Assembly (NCBI RefSeq): GCF_000276665.1
Contig: NW_004955463.1
Span: forward strand, 14,418,287 to 14,482,286
Length of the DNA: 64,000 nt
Direction: 5' to 3'
Source: Chinchilla lanigera
Taxonomy: Eukaryota; Chordata; Mammalia; Rodentia; Chinchillidae
Every line of letters begins with the position of its first letter. Within the stretch, counting starts at the first letter, position 1. Under the pieces are notes generated by a model. It was given only the letters and a program-made list of their open reading frames with translations, did no database searches and had not been told where the DNA came from. Position numbers and translations under genes: made by a program. Below, piece by piece: positions 42,691 through 54,235 of this stretch.

Positions 42691-43739
42691 GAGAAGAAAG
42701 AGGAGGGGAGAACAGTTCAGTGGATGCCTGCTCAGTGGCATGGATAGGGTGTAGTGGGTCATCTGAGGAATCACTGGGAACTCCAGGAACACAGGTGTGG
42801 ATCTCAGTGAGTACAGCAATTGTCACCTAATTGGGACCAGGTTCTGGCCATGGACAGATGTGGCTCCCAGCAAGCGCAGTGTGAATGGCTGGCCCTGGTC
42901 TTGCTCACATCAAACAGTACCCGAAAGGGTATTCCTGAGGCTTGTTTCCAAGCTCAGCCCCTCCTTGAGAAGCCCCAGCCCACAGGGAGGCCCATCTTAC
43001 TCCTCTAAACCCTGGCACAATCGCCTCTGTGCCATTCCCCCGACCTTCTAGTCACCGTGTGTCCACAGAGACCCCCGGCCTTTAGCTTCTCATCTCCTCC
43101 CTGGCATCAGCACAGTAGTGCTCAGAACATATTTACGGCTCTGTGACTGAGTCAGGCAGGCCCCACAGGGAGCAGAGTTTATGGGTTTTAATGGGAACCA
43201 TACCATGAAATTTGAAGCTTTCACCTCACAGCTCACACTGGAAATCATGGGTTGAGTCGGATTTCTTGGGAGTGCTCATCCAGCCAATTCAAGGGACTGG
43301 TGGTTTCCAGTCCGAAGGAACTGTGTTCCTTTGTGCAATGTATATAATAATCTAATTTTTAAATGAAACGATTTATACAGCATCTTCACGTTGGAAACTA
43401 ACCTAAAGACTGCACGTGCTGACGCCCTGAGGCTGTGAGACCACTCAGAGCGGGACGCTGAGAAGGGAGGGAGCAGAGCTAACAAGTAGCAGAGCAGGGC
43501 TTCAGCTCCTGGATTCCGGAGAAGCTGCTCCACGTGGCTGTGGCTACCATGCACTGCCCAGACCTAAGTGCTGGCAGAAACCTGCGGGCACGCACACACA
43601 ACTGCGTTCATGTATTTATATTGGGGATTTTTTCTTTTCTTTTTTATGTCCTTTATTCAGAGCAAGATGTGTGGAGGCAAACAGTCTTTCTTCACACCTG
43701 AGGGAGCGGCGTGGTTCGTTTTTACTTTGGCAATCAAAG
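42691..43739. other. Sequence leading into the CpG island, no repeat recognised
   Basis: Free of SINEs and of recognisable transposons. As the proximal upstream region it may hold PLEKHA2 regulatory elements; no specific site is called. Confidence 0.4.
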
Positions 43740-45600
43740 TGGAAGAGCGAACGCGCGGTTCCATCGCCTGCGCTTTCTGGGTGTGCGCTGCGCCCCAGTC
43801 TCTCTGGCCTCACCTTGCTGGAGCCTCTCCCCTCCCAGGCAGAGACTTTCCGGACCGTCCTTGCCCCTCGGTTCTGGATGGGACCCTTCCTTCCCATCTT
43901 CGAATCGGGTCCTGGGCACCCAGGCGCTCTCCACCCCGGGTGTGGGCGCCGAGCCCCCGCCTCCTCCTCAGACGGCCTCCTTTCCCACCCCAGGACCAGC
44001 ACTGCAGGCCACGCCGACATCTGCCGGTCCGCGCCCCGCGAAGGCTCCGGTTGCAGGGCGAATCACTGTTAGCTGGGTGCTGCCTGCCTGCGTCCCGCTT
44101 GGGAGCCGGCGTCGGAACCCGACAGACCTGGCTGCCACCAGCCAAGACCGGGCTGTTACTCAACTTCTCGAGTCTCGGTTTTCTCGTCGGTCCGGGCTGA
44201 TCCCCACAGGTGGCCGCGCGGATCAGGGCGCTCAGTGCTGGCCCCAGGTCCCCGGGCCGCTCGGCTTGGTTCGCGTTGGCCCGGCCCCCACCTTCTCCCC
44301 GCTCCGGGGCAGGACGAGGGGCCCTGCGCCACACTCTGAAGCGTCCCTGAACCCGGCGAGGACGCCGCGGCACATCCAGGACAACCCGGAAGGATCTGTC
44401 CGCTTTCGACCCCGCAGCGCTCCGCTCCGCTCGGCCGCCTCCCGCCCTCCCCGGCGCCCCCACTCGGGCACCTGCGGCCCGGCGCCACCTGCGCGGCCCG
44501 GCGACCTCGGGACCTCGGGGACGGGACAGGCCCCGCCGCCCGCCCTGCCCCCGCGCACCCCGACACCGGTCTCCTCCCGGAGGAGCATTGTACTCACATC
44601 CGGGGCTGGGTTTTGCCTTCATGCGAAACGTAATTAACCCGGAAAAAAGAGCCCGGAGACAGGAGCGAGGGAGGGGGCAAGGTGCGGGGGGCGCGGGCGG
44701 GCCCGAGGACGACAGGCGGGGAGAAGTCCTCACGCGCGACGCGGCCTCCCGATGTGNNNNNNNNNNNNNNNNNNNNNNNNNNNNNNNNNNNNNNNNNNNN
44801 NNNNNNNNNNNNNNNNNNNNNNNNNNNNNNNNNNNNNNNNNNNNNNNNNNNNNNNNNNNNNNNNNNNNNNNGGCTGCGGGCGACGTGTCTGGAGCCTCCG
44901 CCGCCCGGAGAGCCCCAGGGCGGCCCCTCCTCCAGCCCCTGCAGCGCCCGTCTGTCCAGGGTGGCCGAGGTCGCTGCCGCCAGGGGTCGGGCTCGGGGTG
45001 GGGCCGGGAGGGGGCGGGTGCTGGGCTGAGCTGCGTTTCCTCACGTTTGCAGCCGCGGCACTCTCCGCGTCCTGGGGCTGGGGCCCGGCCCGCGACGACT
45101 GCGGGAGGGAGCGCAGCGGAGCACGTCCCAGGCAAGTCCTTGCGCGCGGCCCGGGCCACGGAGACTCGCTCTTCCCCGACCCCCGCGCTACCTGGCGGGC
45201 CTGCCTGCCCCTCCCCCCGGGATGCCCCTCCTGGGCGCGCTGCAGCCTCCGGCTTCGACGGGTCCTCGCCGCGGAGGTGGCCGGGTGGGAACTGCCTCGA
45301 AGTACACCTTCTGCCGGTTGGGTAGGGACGCCCCTCGAGGGGAGCAGGTTTTCTCTCGCCGCCCCTTTCCTCCCCTTACACGTTTCTCTTTTCTGCCCCG
45401 GTCCTGGAGACTCTCTCATCAGAATTAAGAAGCCATAAAGAGAGCAAAGGGGGAAGAGGCTGGGCGCCGAGGGGAGAACCAGTGCGCGGCGTGTCTGGAG
45501 CTGGCGCCGCTGCGGAGCGCAGCGCGGGGGCATCCCTGCCCAGACCGGCCCAGTCCCGGCCGTTCGCCCAAAGGCTTCCTTCCTTTTTGGGGAGCGGAGG
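43740..45600 (+). promoter_or_regulatory. PLEKHA2: CpG island, probable PLEKHA2 promoter and non-coding exon 1
   Basis: This is by far the most CpG-dense stretch in the window, with many CGCG, GGCGG and CCCGCC motifs. It lies 11-13 kb upstream of the first coding exon on the same strand, with no other gene between. A CpG island here fits a broad TATA-less promoter plus a 5' UTR exon. I cannot place the transcription start or the donor site; several AAG/GTGCGG- and GAG/GTGGCC-like donors exist. Long open frames on both strands arise from the GC content and are not called as genes. An assembly gap lies inside. Confidence 0.75.
44757..44871. other. Assembly gap (115 N)
   Basis: A run of 115 unknown bases within the CpG island. 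Flanking sequence is extremely GC-rich, which is the usual reason for failed read-through. Part of the promoter or first exon may be missing. Confidence 0.99.
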
Positions 45601-46744
45601 GTCAAGATGTGCCTTCCGCTTCAAACTGCTTCTTCTGCCCCATTTCTTTAGGACTTCAAATGAGTTTTTCGGAGGAACATAAACACCAGAGAAGGAGCAA
45701 GAGGTGGGCGTGGGGCGTTGTGCCAGGGTGCCAGCTGCGGCTCCGGGGCTTCTCACACTGCTGCGTGATGTTGCACTTGGGGCCAAGGCTCCAAAATTGT
45801 CCTGATGTTGTTCTTAATATATCTGACCACCCCTTCCTCCTTCGTTGTTTTTTCTTTGGTGACAAAACTTTCAAAGCCAAAGATTTTGAGAGAATAGTTT
45901 TTTTTTTTTTTCCCTTCATTTCAGTTGCATCCAGTTGACATCTTTTGCTTAATAAGAATTTGTAAGGCGGGGGTGAAAGGAATGCGGCCCTGTCTTTAGG
46001 AAGCCGATCATCCGATGGAGGACACAGTGCCCAGAATTCAAGGTGGGAGCCTCCACCCTGTTTTGAGAAGCCGAGGAGGGTTACAAATCACATCACCTTT
46101 GCAGATGTTAGCCTTCCCCATTGTGTGCCACTTGAAAGTAGATGGCTTTACCATGGCAAAGATGTAGCTTGTATGTCCAGACTGTACCCAGCCCAGTGCA
46201 GGACAGCTACTAAGTGCTAAGTAAATGTTTGTTGAATGAGTGATGAGTGCCAGAGCATGAATTGTTGGCGCTTGCTGACATAGAAGAGAAATAGCATTGT
46301 GGCAGTGGCTCATGCAATAGAAATTATGTTCACCAAGCTATTTATGTGAGTTTTCTCTGGCTGTTAGACCTTTAGTATAAGACTCTGTGTATCCTTTGGT
46401 TCTGTTTGTAAGTTTTTCCCTTCCCCCATAAAACTGGCCTTCCCAGTGGAGTTTTAGCGGGCAGATAAGGGGCACCTTGCTTTTTCCTATCTCTGATGGG
46501 TAATTGTCTGGGCATTGATTTGGAAAGTGCCTGCCCTTTGGATGGAGGATTTTTGCAAATCTTTCTTTTTCCTTGTCATTGGCATCTTCTCTGTTCTGTG
46601 TAGGGAAGTAGGGCTTGCTGATTCCATTGAGTTATCATGGTGAGCTGAACCATATTCAGCTTGGTATTTTATCAAAGTTGAGCTAAATCCTGAAGACATG
46701 CAGCTTTTGGTTGGTGGCTGCCAGTGGAGAAATTCTTCAAAAGT
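45601..46744. other. Probable start of PLEKHA2 intron 1, no repeat recognised
   Basis: SINE-free. A reversed MIR tail (AGTAAATGTTTGTTGAATGA) occurs at about 46215-46240. Confidence 0.4.
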
Positions 46745-46840
46745 TGGGTCTAGAGTATAACTTAATGGTAGGGTGCTGGCTTAGCATGCGCTGCAGGGAT
46801 CCCCAGTATGCCAAAAAGCAAAAAAAAAAAGAAAAAAGTG
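46745..46840 (+). repeat. ID element, diverged
   Basis: GGGTCTAGAGTATAACTTAA, GGATCCCCAGTATGCC and an A-rich tail. Confidence 0.7.
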
Positions 46841-46872
46841 GGAAGGGATCCAGGTTGGACTGCTGGCATTGC

Positions 46873-46924
46873 AGAAAGTGCTAGAACACTAGCACTGGTG
46901 TGCAGAAAGTGCTAGAACACTAGG
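46873..46924 (+). repeat. Tandem duplication
   Basis: GCAGAAAGTGCTAGAACACT occurs twice, at about 46873 and 46903, with an 8-10 base spacer. Confidence 0.95.
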
Positions 46925-48184
46925 AATACCTGGGCAACAGGAGCCTGTGTGTGTGCAGCTGGCACTTCCTCGATGATTTCTGTCCTTTTCCTGGGGCAGG
47001 TACACAGGTGAGTGCTGCCCCATACAAGGCTGGAGAACGCAGGGTAGATCTGCTGTGGACCACGGTAGAGCAAGTACCCCTTCTGATTCACTGAAACTCT
47101 GACAGCTCTATTTATTCTGTCTGAGATCGACCTAAGCCTCGGAAAGAGGACGTTGGGTCGCTCAGCCTCCTCCCCCTGCCCACTGTGAGTGGTTTGGGTG
47201 ACCTTACTTTCAGTTTCTCATCTGTCTTAGTGAGCAGGGTAGGACTCCAGCTAGCTAGTCTTGAAAGGGAAGGAAGCAGAGCAGCTATTACAGTGTGGCA
47301 GTCTATGGGGAGAGAAGAACCTCAGCCTTTCTTAGTACAAGCATTACTGAGCCAGGGACTTGGACAGGCTGGGGAGAGGGGGCACTGAAGGGGGACGGAG
47401 CACCCTTTCCTCTTGGTGCAGTGGGGCTATAAGTGGAAGATCCTGTTGACTTCTCTTCCCAGTTTGAGTGGCTCTGCTTTCCTCTTCCAACCTTTTAGGC
47501 CTTGTAGTTATCTTCCCTCTGCAATTTACCTTCCCATCCTTCTCTACCCTGATCCAAGCTGGTTGAAGTGGCTTGCTGCTGATTAAAGGCTGAATTGGTT
47601 CTTTCACTGTGGAGGTCTCAGCCCTACTGGGGCTTCTCCTGCACCCAGAGTGGGCAAAAAGCTCTTGGCTTGTGGTCTGTTTTTTGGCCTATAGAGGCTG
47701 GCTGAGGTAAAGAGGTAGGAAGTGAGGTCCTTTGGCCCCTGGGTGCTCCAGAAACACTGCTGCTAAAGTGCAGAAGCGGGACTCCAGGACTCACTGTCCC
47801 AAAGGCTAGGACTGCAGCTTGGCTGGCCACAAACAGAGAAAGGGAGAGGCAGCTGCAGGGTCCCTTTTGGAAACCCAAGAGTCCAGTCTGGGTTCTGTTA
47901 ACTTTCAGGTGGCCCCAGCTAAGACAGAGTTTGTGGGTCACTTGGATTTTTAAAAAAATCTCTTCTAGAGATGGAAAATGCAATGGTTCTTGGAGTAGAG
48001 GAAGAGTCCCTTTACTTGTGAGAGGGCACTGTTGGTGCAAACTTTCCACTGAGGTTTGCTCGTTGACATCTGTGGAGTAGAGATGGCTCCTATAGCTGTC
48101 TGTCCTGGGCTAAGGACAGTAGTAATGGCAACCAAGTGTGATTTGTTAGTTCTCTTTCTCATAGGTGTGTTTGTTTTTGCATTG
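46925..48184. other. SINE-free intronic stretch, no feature recognised
   Basis: No transposon, RNA gene or exon recognised over about 1.25 kb. Confidence 0.4.
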
Positions 48185-48265
48185 TTTTGTTTGTCTTTTG
48201 GTGCGGATGCTTGAACCCAGGGCCTTCCTAATAAGCCTGCACTTTAGCACTGAACACACACATTT
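48185..48265 (-). repeat. ID element
   Basis: GGTGCGGATGCTTGAACCCA and GCACTTTAGCACTGAACACA. Confidence 0.75.
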
Positions 48266-48267
48266 TA

Positions 48268-48475
48268 ACGTAGCATTTATTTAGTGCCTTTTCTGTACCA
48301 GTTCCTTGTGTTAAGTCCTTTTCACATATTATTTCACTTAATCCTTATAGCAACCTTTAGAGTAGGAAAATTGATTATCTCTATTTCTCAAAGGAGGAAA
48401 TAGGCCTAGAAGAGTTAAGTAGTTGGTCCACATTAGAGTCCAGGTCTGTCTGGTTCTAAAACCCACACTGTTTCA
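48268..48475 (+). repeat. MIR element, nearly complete
   Basis: GCATTTATTTAGTGCCTTTT, TTATTTCACTTAATCCTTAT, AAGGAGGAAATAGGCCTAGA and CCAGGTCTGTCTGGTTCTAA in MIR order. Confidence 0.85.
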
Positions 48476-50094
48476 CTTCCCTCTCAACGTGATGGGTAAC
48501 CAAGTCATCACACCCTTCTTAATAGTCACTGTCTTGCAAAAGTTAAAAGATACTTATGCTGATTGCTGTCACCTGCATATCCTTCTCGCCACGCCCAGGC
48601 TGTCTTCCTTCCCTAAATAGAGACTTGCCTTCAGGCAGACACACCTAGCCACTTCCCCCTGCACTGCGAGCTAAGCCTAAGTGGAGGAAATAATGATGTT
48701 TTCTCTTCCCCTGCTCTATCTCAGTGCCCTCAGGTTGACACATTGTTGGGTAGGGCTCTGGGCCTCCTGTGCAGCTGTCGCAGGAAGCCCCACAGTGAAG
48801 CTGCGTTCTCGTGTTTTCTAAATGGGGATTTTCAGGATTCTGAATGTGAAATCTCCCCTTCTGCAGGTCATTTATAGACCGGATGTGGCTGCCTGCTTGC
48901 CTGCCTGCTCCAGTGAGGTTTCTGCCGGAAGTGGTCTAAGGCGCCTTCAGCCACGGGCAGGCCTTTGTCACCTAAGGGCTGCAGCAGCCATTTTTTCTGT
49001 GAATGTGGAGAGGTGGCTGTTCAGAGAGGTCACGAGTCTAAAAATTTCGTTTTTTGGCATCTTCACTTCAGTGGTATCAGTTTTCTGTTAGTTTTGCCTT
49101 TTCTGCAATATTTACTTCCTTTTTAAATGCCTTCTTAAGTGTGTGTCTCCTCTCCCCAGTGCTGGGGTCCAGGGCCGTTGGGCCATGTCAGGGTTGGCGG
49201 GCACCCTGTCCGCACCTCCCCATTCCTGAGGGTGTTTGCATTCCTCACCCGGCGCTGGCGCTTCCGCTGGGAACGTGGGCTCGGTACATTCCCTTCTCTT
49301 TCACATTATTCTCCTGCCTTAGACTGTTTGGAATCTGCTCTTATGATCATTTTTAGCGATCGATATTACAGCAGCGAGAAATGGATGGTTCCACACTTCC
49401 TAAATTCTGATGTTTGGCCTCTTCTCAGGGTTGTGCACTGAAGTAGCCAACATTTGTTACTGTTTTTACTGCGTTATTGGCATCACTGAGGCCGTGTGGC
49501 TCCACAGTACGTGCCCGTGTGCATTCACTTCTAAGCACACACGAACTCGGCTGCTGTGACCCGGCGTGCTGGAGCTGTAGTTTTTGCCCGCCCTTAATGT
49601 CCTCCACTGCGCTCCTGGCTGCCGAGTTACTGGTCTTTTCCTGGTAAACTTTCCTCTCTTACAAGTTCAGCTCTTTTCCTCTCTCCCTGCCTTTGCTGCT
49701 GTTGTCTCTGGCCTCTGTCCTGAGAGGGCCCAGTACAGGAGATGTGCTCCCTGCAGGTCCCACAACCCATCACAAGGCATCTGCTTTACTTTTTTCTGGA
49801 ACAAAATTCCAGCAAGCCCCTGTCCTGCCATCACACAGAAATCTCTCTTTGTCTTTTTTTTTTTTTTTTTTTTTCAGTTTTGAACTGAGGTTGTTGGTTA
49901 TTTTGTAATCTGGACAATACCATTTAAGGCTTTCTGTTATCCTGGTCTCTCCTTTTTATTGATCTCAGGCATATCAGAATCGTCACGCAGATGAATCACT
50001 CATATTTTACTTTAGTGTTTCCTTTGTTTTGAAACTGTATCAGCTATTTTAAAAATCAAGAGGGTTGATATAACAAACCATAACTTACTTTTTA
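48476..50094. other. SINE-free intronic stretch, no feature recognised
   Basis: 1.6 kb without recognised transposons, apart from a poly-T run at about 49855-49875. Confidence 0.4.
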
Positions 50095-50148
50095 ATTTTT
50101 TTTTTTCTGGTACCACTGCTCTACCACTGAGCAACCTGCCCTTCCCCG
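50095..50148 (-). repeat. ID element fragment
   Basis: TCTGGTACCACTGCTCTACC and ACTGAGCAACCTGCCC; the middle is deleted. Confidence 0.6.
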
Positions 50149-50269
50149 AACTCAGCTTTATGACTTAATAGCTTGATAGGCTCTTGTTAAAAAATTGAAT
50201 TGTCTGTATATATTTTCATTTATCCATACAGTCACTTTATTATCTTTTTAAATAATAAAAATTTTTAAT

Positions 50270-50386
50270 AATAAAAGATCTTGCTGTGTTGTCTAGGCTG
50301 GTCTTAAACTCCTGGGCTCAAGTAATCATCTTGCTTTAGATTTCTGAGTAGCTGGACTATGTGTGTATATCACCACCTGTGGCTAC
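50270..50386 (-). repeat. 7SL-derived monomer, FLAM/PB1-like
   Basis: TAGGCTGGTCTTAAACTCCT, GGGCTCAAGTAATCATCTTG and GAGTAGCTGGACTATGTG resemble the ancestral Alu-type left monomer and lack the B1 internal duplication. Confidence 0.65.
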
Positions 50387-50396
50387 CTATTTATTT

Positions 50397-50507
50397 ATTT
50401 TTTTTGTTTTTTGTTTTTGTTTTTGTTCTTTTTTGTTACTGGGAATCGAACTCATGACCTTGAGCTAGTCAGGCAGGTACCGTGCCGCTGAGCTAAATCC
50501 CCAGCCC
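50397..50507 (-). repeat. ID element with target-site duplication
   Basis: ACTGGGAATCGAACTCATGA and GAGCTAAATCCCCAGCC. Flanked by CTACCTATTTATTT at 50383-50396 and 50508-50521. Confidence 0.96.
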
Positions 50508-50544
50508 CTACCTATTTATTTTTAAATGTGAAGTTTTTCTCTTA

Positions 50545-50646
50545 GGTGTTTTTTTTTTTTCTTTTTTTTTGGTACAGGGAATCAAACTGCAGGACCTTGC
50601 GCTTGCCAGGCAGGCGCTTGTGCCACTGAGCCACATCTCTGGCCCA
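50545..50646 (-). repeat. ID element with target-site duplication
   Basis: GGTACAGGGAATCAAACTGC and CACTGAGCCACATCTCTGGC. Flanked by TTTCTCTTA at 50536-50544 and 50647-50655. Confidence 0.92.
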
Positions 50647-50980
50647 TTTCTCTTAAGTTTTAAGAAGAAACTCTTGGGGGTCCTTGATAGGATCTTCATT
50701 TTTTTTTTTTTTCCTTCTGATCATCCTGTGGCTCAGGTATGCTTTGTCACAAAGACTTGGGCCTGAATATTGTGTTAGCCTCAGGGACACGGAGTTGTCT
50801 TGTGAGGAAATAATCAGTAGGAGAAAGGGTGTGACTCCTAAGAGCTGTGATAATAGGAAGTAAGGATAGGTTGGAGGGTATGAAGCTCTTTGGGCAGGTT
50901 ATCTGCCAATGGGTAAGATGTTGACTTATTAGACTTAGGTTTTTGAAACCAGAAAAGACCCATAAGAATGGTAATTTAAG

Positions 50981-51247
50981 AGCCGGGCTTGGTGATGCAT
51001 GCCTGTAATCCTAGCACTCGGGAGGCTGAGGCAGGAGGATCATTGTGAGTTTGAGACCAGCCTGGGTTACAAAGTGAGCTCAAGGCCAGCCTGAACTGCA
51101 TAGCAAGACCCTTTCTCAAGGGACTGGGGATTTAGCTCAGTGGTACAGCGCCTGCCTGGCAAGTGAGAGGTCATGAGTTCGATCCCGGTACTGGAAAAAA
51201 AAAAAAAAGGACCCTGTCTCAAAAAAGACCAAAAAAAAAAAAAAAAA
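50981..51247 (+). repeat. B1 SINE with an ID element in its tail
   Basis: B1 body from AGCCGGGCTTGGTGATGCAT to CATAGCAAGACCC. The whole composite is flanked by a 17-base duplication AAGAATGGTAATTTAAG (50964-50980, 51248-51264). Confidence 0.96.
51120..51209 (+). repeat. Young ID element inserted in a B1 tail
   Basis: GGACTGGGGATTTAGCTCAG to TTCGATCCCGGTACTGG plus A tail, between GACCCTTTCTCAA (51107-51119) and GACCCTGTCTCAA (51210-51222). Confidence 0.95.
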
Positions 51248-51264
51248 AAGAATGGTAATTTAAG

Positions 51265-51440
51265 CCCGGCATATACCTGTAATCCCTGAATGCTGGCAAA
51301 TTGGGGCAGAAGCGTAACAAGTTCAAGCCCAGCTTGAACTTTTTAGCAGTTTAGCAAGCCTGTCTCAAAAAAAAAATAATTTAAAAGTGCTGGTGAAATA
51401 GCATAGAACCAAGGCTCTGGGTTCAATTCGCAGTACTTAT
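51265..51440 (+). repeat. B1-dID SINE
   Basis: TATACCTGTAATCCCTGAAT, an A-rich linker, then GTGCTGGTGAAATAGCATAG and GGCTCTGGGTTCAATTCGCA. Confidence 0.85.
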
Positions 51441-51589
51441 AGGGCGGGGGAAGGCGCTCTAATTTAGGCATGATTTTTTTTGTTTGTGGACTCTGGAGTA
51501 CTGAGAAATTTATTCTCAGCTTCAAACTTTTTGTTCTAGGGATGGGAGTGTTTGTGGAATTAAATAGCTTTCTCTTCTGCTAAATAAGT

Positions 51590-51935
51590 AACATGTTCTG
51601 TGTAGAAAACTTGGAAAATATGGAAAAATATATAGAAGTAAATGAAATTCACCTGTAATCCATAGATAATAATAATTGATATTTTGTGGCTACTAGTCTT
51701 TTGAAAATCTATACATAATAATAACTTAGCTGATTGAGCTGATTGAGATCGTATTATTCATCACTGAAACATCTACAATTTTTAAATTATAAATTCTGTT
51801 GCAGTGGCCACCTTTTTATTTTAATCTGTACCCATTTACTTGGGTGGGATCCTAAAAGTAGAATCACTATGTGAAAGAGTATGAATGTTTTTAGCCAGAT
51901 TGATTACCAGAAAGGCCTGTCCTCTTTCTCTGAGT
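51590..51935 (-). repeat. Ancient L1-type fragment
   Basis: AAACTTGGAAAATATGGAAA, TTCACCTGTAATCCATAGAT and CCTAAAAGTAGAATCACTAT follow the order of the same old LINE seen at 16.3 and 40.6 kb. Confidence 0.55.
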
Positions 51936-52562
51936 ATATGTATATCCTAGGATGTTTTTCAAGTGGACAGTGCCTGTTTTGAGCAGCAATCTTCTCTTTT
52001 CTCTCTCTTTTAAAAAAAATCTTCTCTTTTCTCACTTTTCTGTTTCCTGTTGGGCATATTCTGTTTTCTTAGGCTCTCGGTCCCAACTGTCTCTTGTATG
52101 ATGTCACATGGGCCTAATAAATGTCTTGATTTCTGGAGAAGTTTTATTCTTGTCATGAATCGTTGATGGTGGAACCTAAGGCATTGAACAGGACCTTGGA
52201 AGAGGTATTTGGGTCAGAGCCCCTTCCTTACCCCAGTGCTATCTTTCTGTCTGTGGTGGGCAGCCTTTAACTTGCTCCTGGATGTTATCCATTCCCTGGC
52301 AAATGTGAACTAGGAATCTCAGTTTAATTCCCGTTTAACCCACTTGCTACTGTTGAGTAACGGACAACTTTATGAAAACTCACTTTCTTTCTCTGTTGCA
52401 CTTTTAGCAAAACTAATTTAGTTTACTTTCATTTGCAGCACATACTTAGGAATATATATTCTACTGAAGAAATCTGGATCATGTAAAACTTTTCTCTTTT
52501 TATTTTACTTTTCATTGGAATATTAGTTATTCGAATTATGTGGGGCTGTGTTGCGGTTTGGT
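51936..52562. other. Intronic, short direct duplication, otherwise unrecognised
   Basis: AATCTTCTCTTTTCTC occurs twice about 30 bases apart near 51990-52035. Confidence 0.45.
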
Positions 52563-52587
52563 GCCTGTGAATATGTATGTGTGTGCA

Positions 52588-52629
<42 letters not shown>

Positions 52630-52640
52630 AGAGAGAGAGT
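52563..52640. repeat. (TG)n(GA)n compound microsatellite
   Basis: Interrupted TG, a clean run of about 18 TG units, then GAGAGAGAG. Confidence 0.95.
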
Positions 52641-52724
52641 GTGAGAGCGAGAAAGAGACAGACAGCACCTTGTCAGTGATTATGTACATGTATACTCTTC
52701 ACTTGCATTTATCAAAGCCCAGGG

Positions 52725-53290
52725 GACTAGGAAACAAACTTGAAGAAATGTTCAGCCTCACTAGATAATGTATATTTCAGAATAGCAACAGTTTAAAATA
52801 GTGAGTGCATTCAATGAATATAAGCCTATAGTGATGTTAACTATATTACCAGTTGCAATATAAAGAGATAAAATATGTTTAAAAAGTAATTTTGTAATAG
52901 AGCTCAACAATTACTAAAGATCATAGCCTATAACCTAATCATACTATTACTTGGAATTTATGTGTTCTCTATGTAAAAGAAGAAACAAGGCTTGAAAATA
53001 GAAAATATAAGTATTACTATAACAAAAAGTTGGCTATAAGCTAACAGTCTGATCACAGACAAATGTCTAAATTATAGTAAAACCAATGCAATAATGTTTC
53101 CAACCATTAAAAATAATGATTATGGGGTCAGAAGTGATCAAGATATTTATGTACATGTACCAGTGCCCCAAAGTCAGCATCACTATTGTGTATTACAGAA
53201 ATACACTACTAAAGGAAAAAACGGTTATAAACACTATGTACCAAGATGGAAAGTGTCTGTGATATCATTTTAAAGGTGAAAAAGGCCAGT
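52725..53290 (+). repeat. Ancient L1-type fragment, sense
   Basis: GAAGAAATGTTCAGCCTCAC, ATTACTTGGAATTTATGTGT, AAATGTCTAAATTATAGT and ACCATTAAAAATAATGATTA follow the sense order of an old LINE end; strongly decayed. Confidence 0.6.
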
Positions 53291-53720
53291 TATGTGGATA
53301 GGGACATGAAGAAGCTTGCAAAAGTGAAAACTGTTGGCTGGAGTGATCTTTAAAAACATTCCAGCATTGTTATATTATGGTTTTTGTACCCAAACACTAG
53401 GCAGGTTTTGCTCGCTCGGGACAGGCAGACTATCGAGTGGGTGGCAGAGATTCCTTCTCTTACAGATATTCTGTACTCCTTGTCAGCCACATGTTGAGAT
53501 GGATAGGAAGTGCCTTGCTAGATAGTTTTGTTGGACGAGGTTGGAAGTGAATGGACTAGCAGGAGAGAGATGTCTGGTGTTCTTCTCCAGGGCAAACATT
53601 TCCCATGTTGTCCCAAGAGACCGGGCAGGGAGGTTCACTGTCAAGGCCCTGTCTCAGGGCTTCCCTGGGGGAAGTGGGATGAAACATGGTGTGGGAACTC
53701 AAGTTAAAATGAAGTTTAAG
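53291..53720. other. Intronic, no feature recognised
   Basis: No family recognised. Confidence 0.4.
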
Positions 53721-53808
53721 GGCTGGGACTGGAGAGCAGTGATAGAGGGCTTGCCTAACAGGTGTGAGGCCCAGGGCTCGATCCTTAGTGCCACCAAGAA
53801 AAAAAGCA
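53721..53808 (+). repeat. ID element
   Basis: GGCTGGGACTGGAGAGCAGT, GCCCAGGGCTCGATCCTTAG, A tail; weak TTTAAG duplication at both sides. Confidence 0.85.
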
Positions 53809-53941
53809 ATTTAAGGTAAATGATTTTTGTAGGCAGAAAATGGTTAAAACTATATAATAGGAGGAGTGTTTTGAGAGTTAGGATATTTTTAAGGACCAGA
53901 TTTTCCTTAGGTCTGGTAGGGGAATTTTTAGGTGACTGTAG

Positions 53942-54235
53942 AGTTGTCAGTGGGTATCTGCAGAGCCACACACAGATACCAAAAGCCTCTGATGCTCCAT
54001 TCCCTTCTGTAAAGTGGTGTAGTATTTGCTTATCACCTATGCATGGCCTCCCTTAAGTCACCTCTAGATTACCTATAATAACTGCATCCAGGGTAAATGC
54101 TATGTAAATCATGCTGTCTTTCTTAGGAAATAATAAGAAAAAAAGTCCAGATATGTTAGTACAGACACAATTTTGTAAAAAAAGTATTTTCTATTTCTGG
54201 TTGGTTGGATCCATAGAGGCTGAGGTCTGGATGTG
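53942..54235 (+). mobile_element. MER2-type DNA transposon relic
   Basis: AGTTGTCAGTGGGTATCTGC, TCTAGATTACCTATAATAAC, AAATGCTATGTAAATCATG and AGGAAATAATAAGAAAAAAA match the MER2 order and the copy at 34.3 kb. Confidence 0.82.

Noticed and set aside
43810..45159. Very long open frames on both strands over the CpG island (up to 449 codons)
   Set aside because: Stops are rare in GC-rich DNA, the frames overlap on opposite strands and cross the N gap, and no protein family is recognisable.
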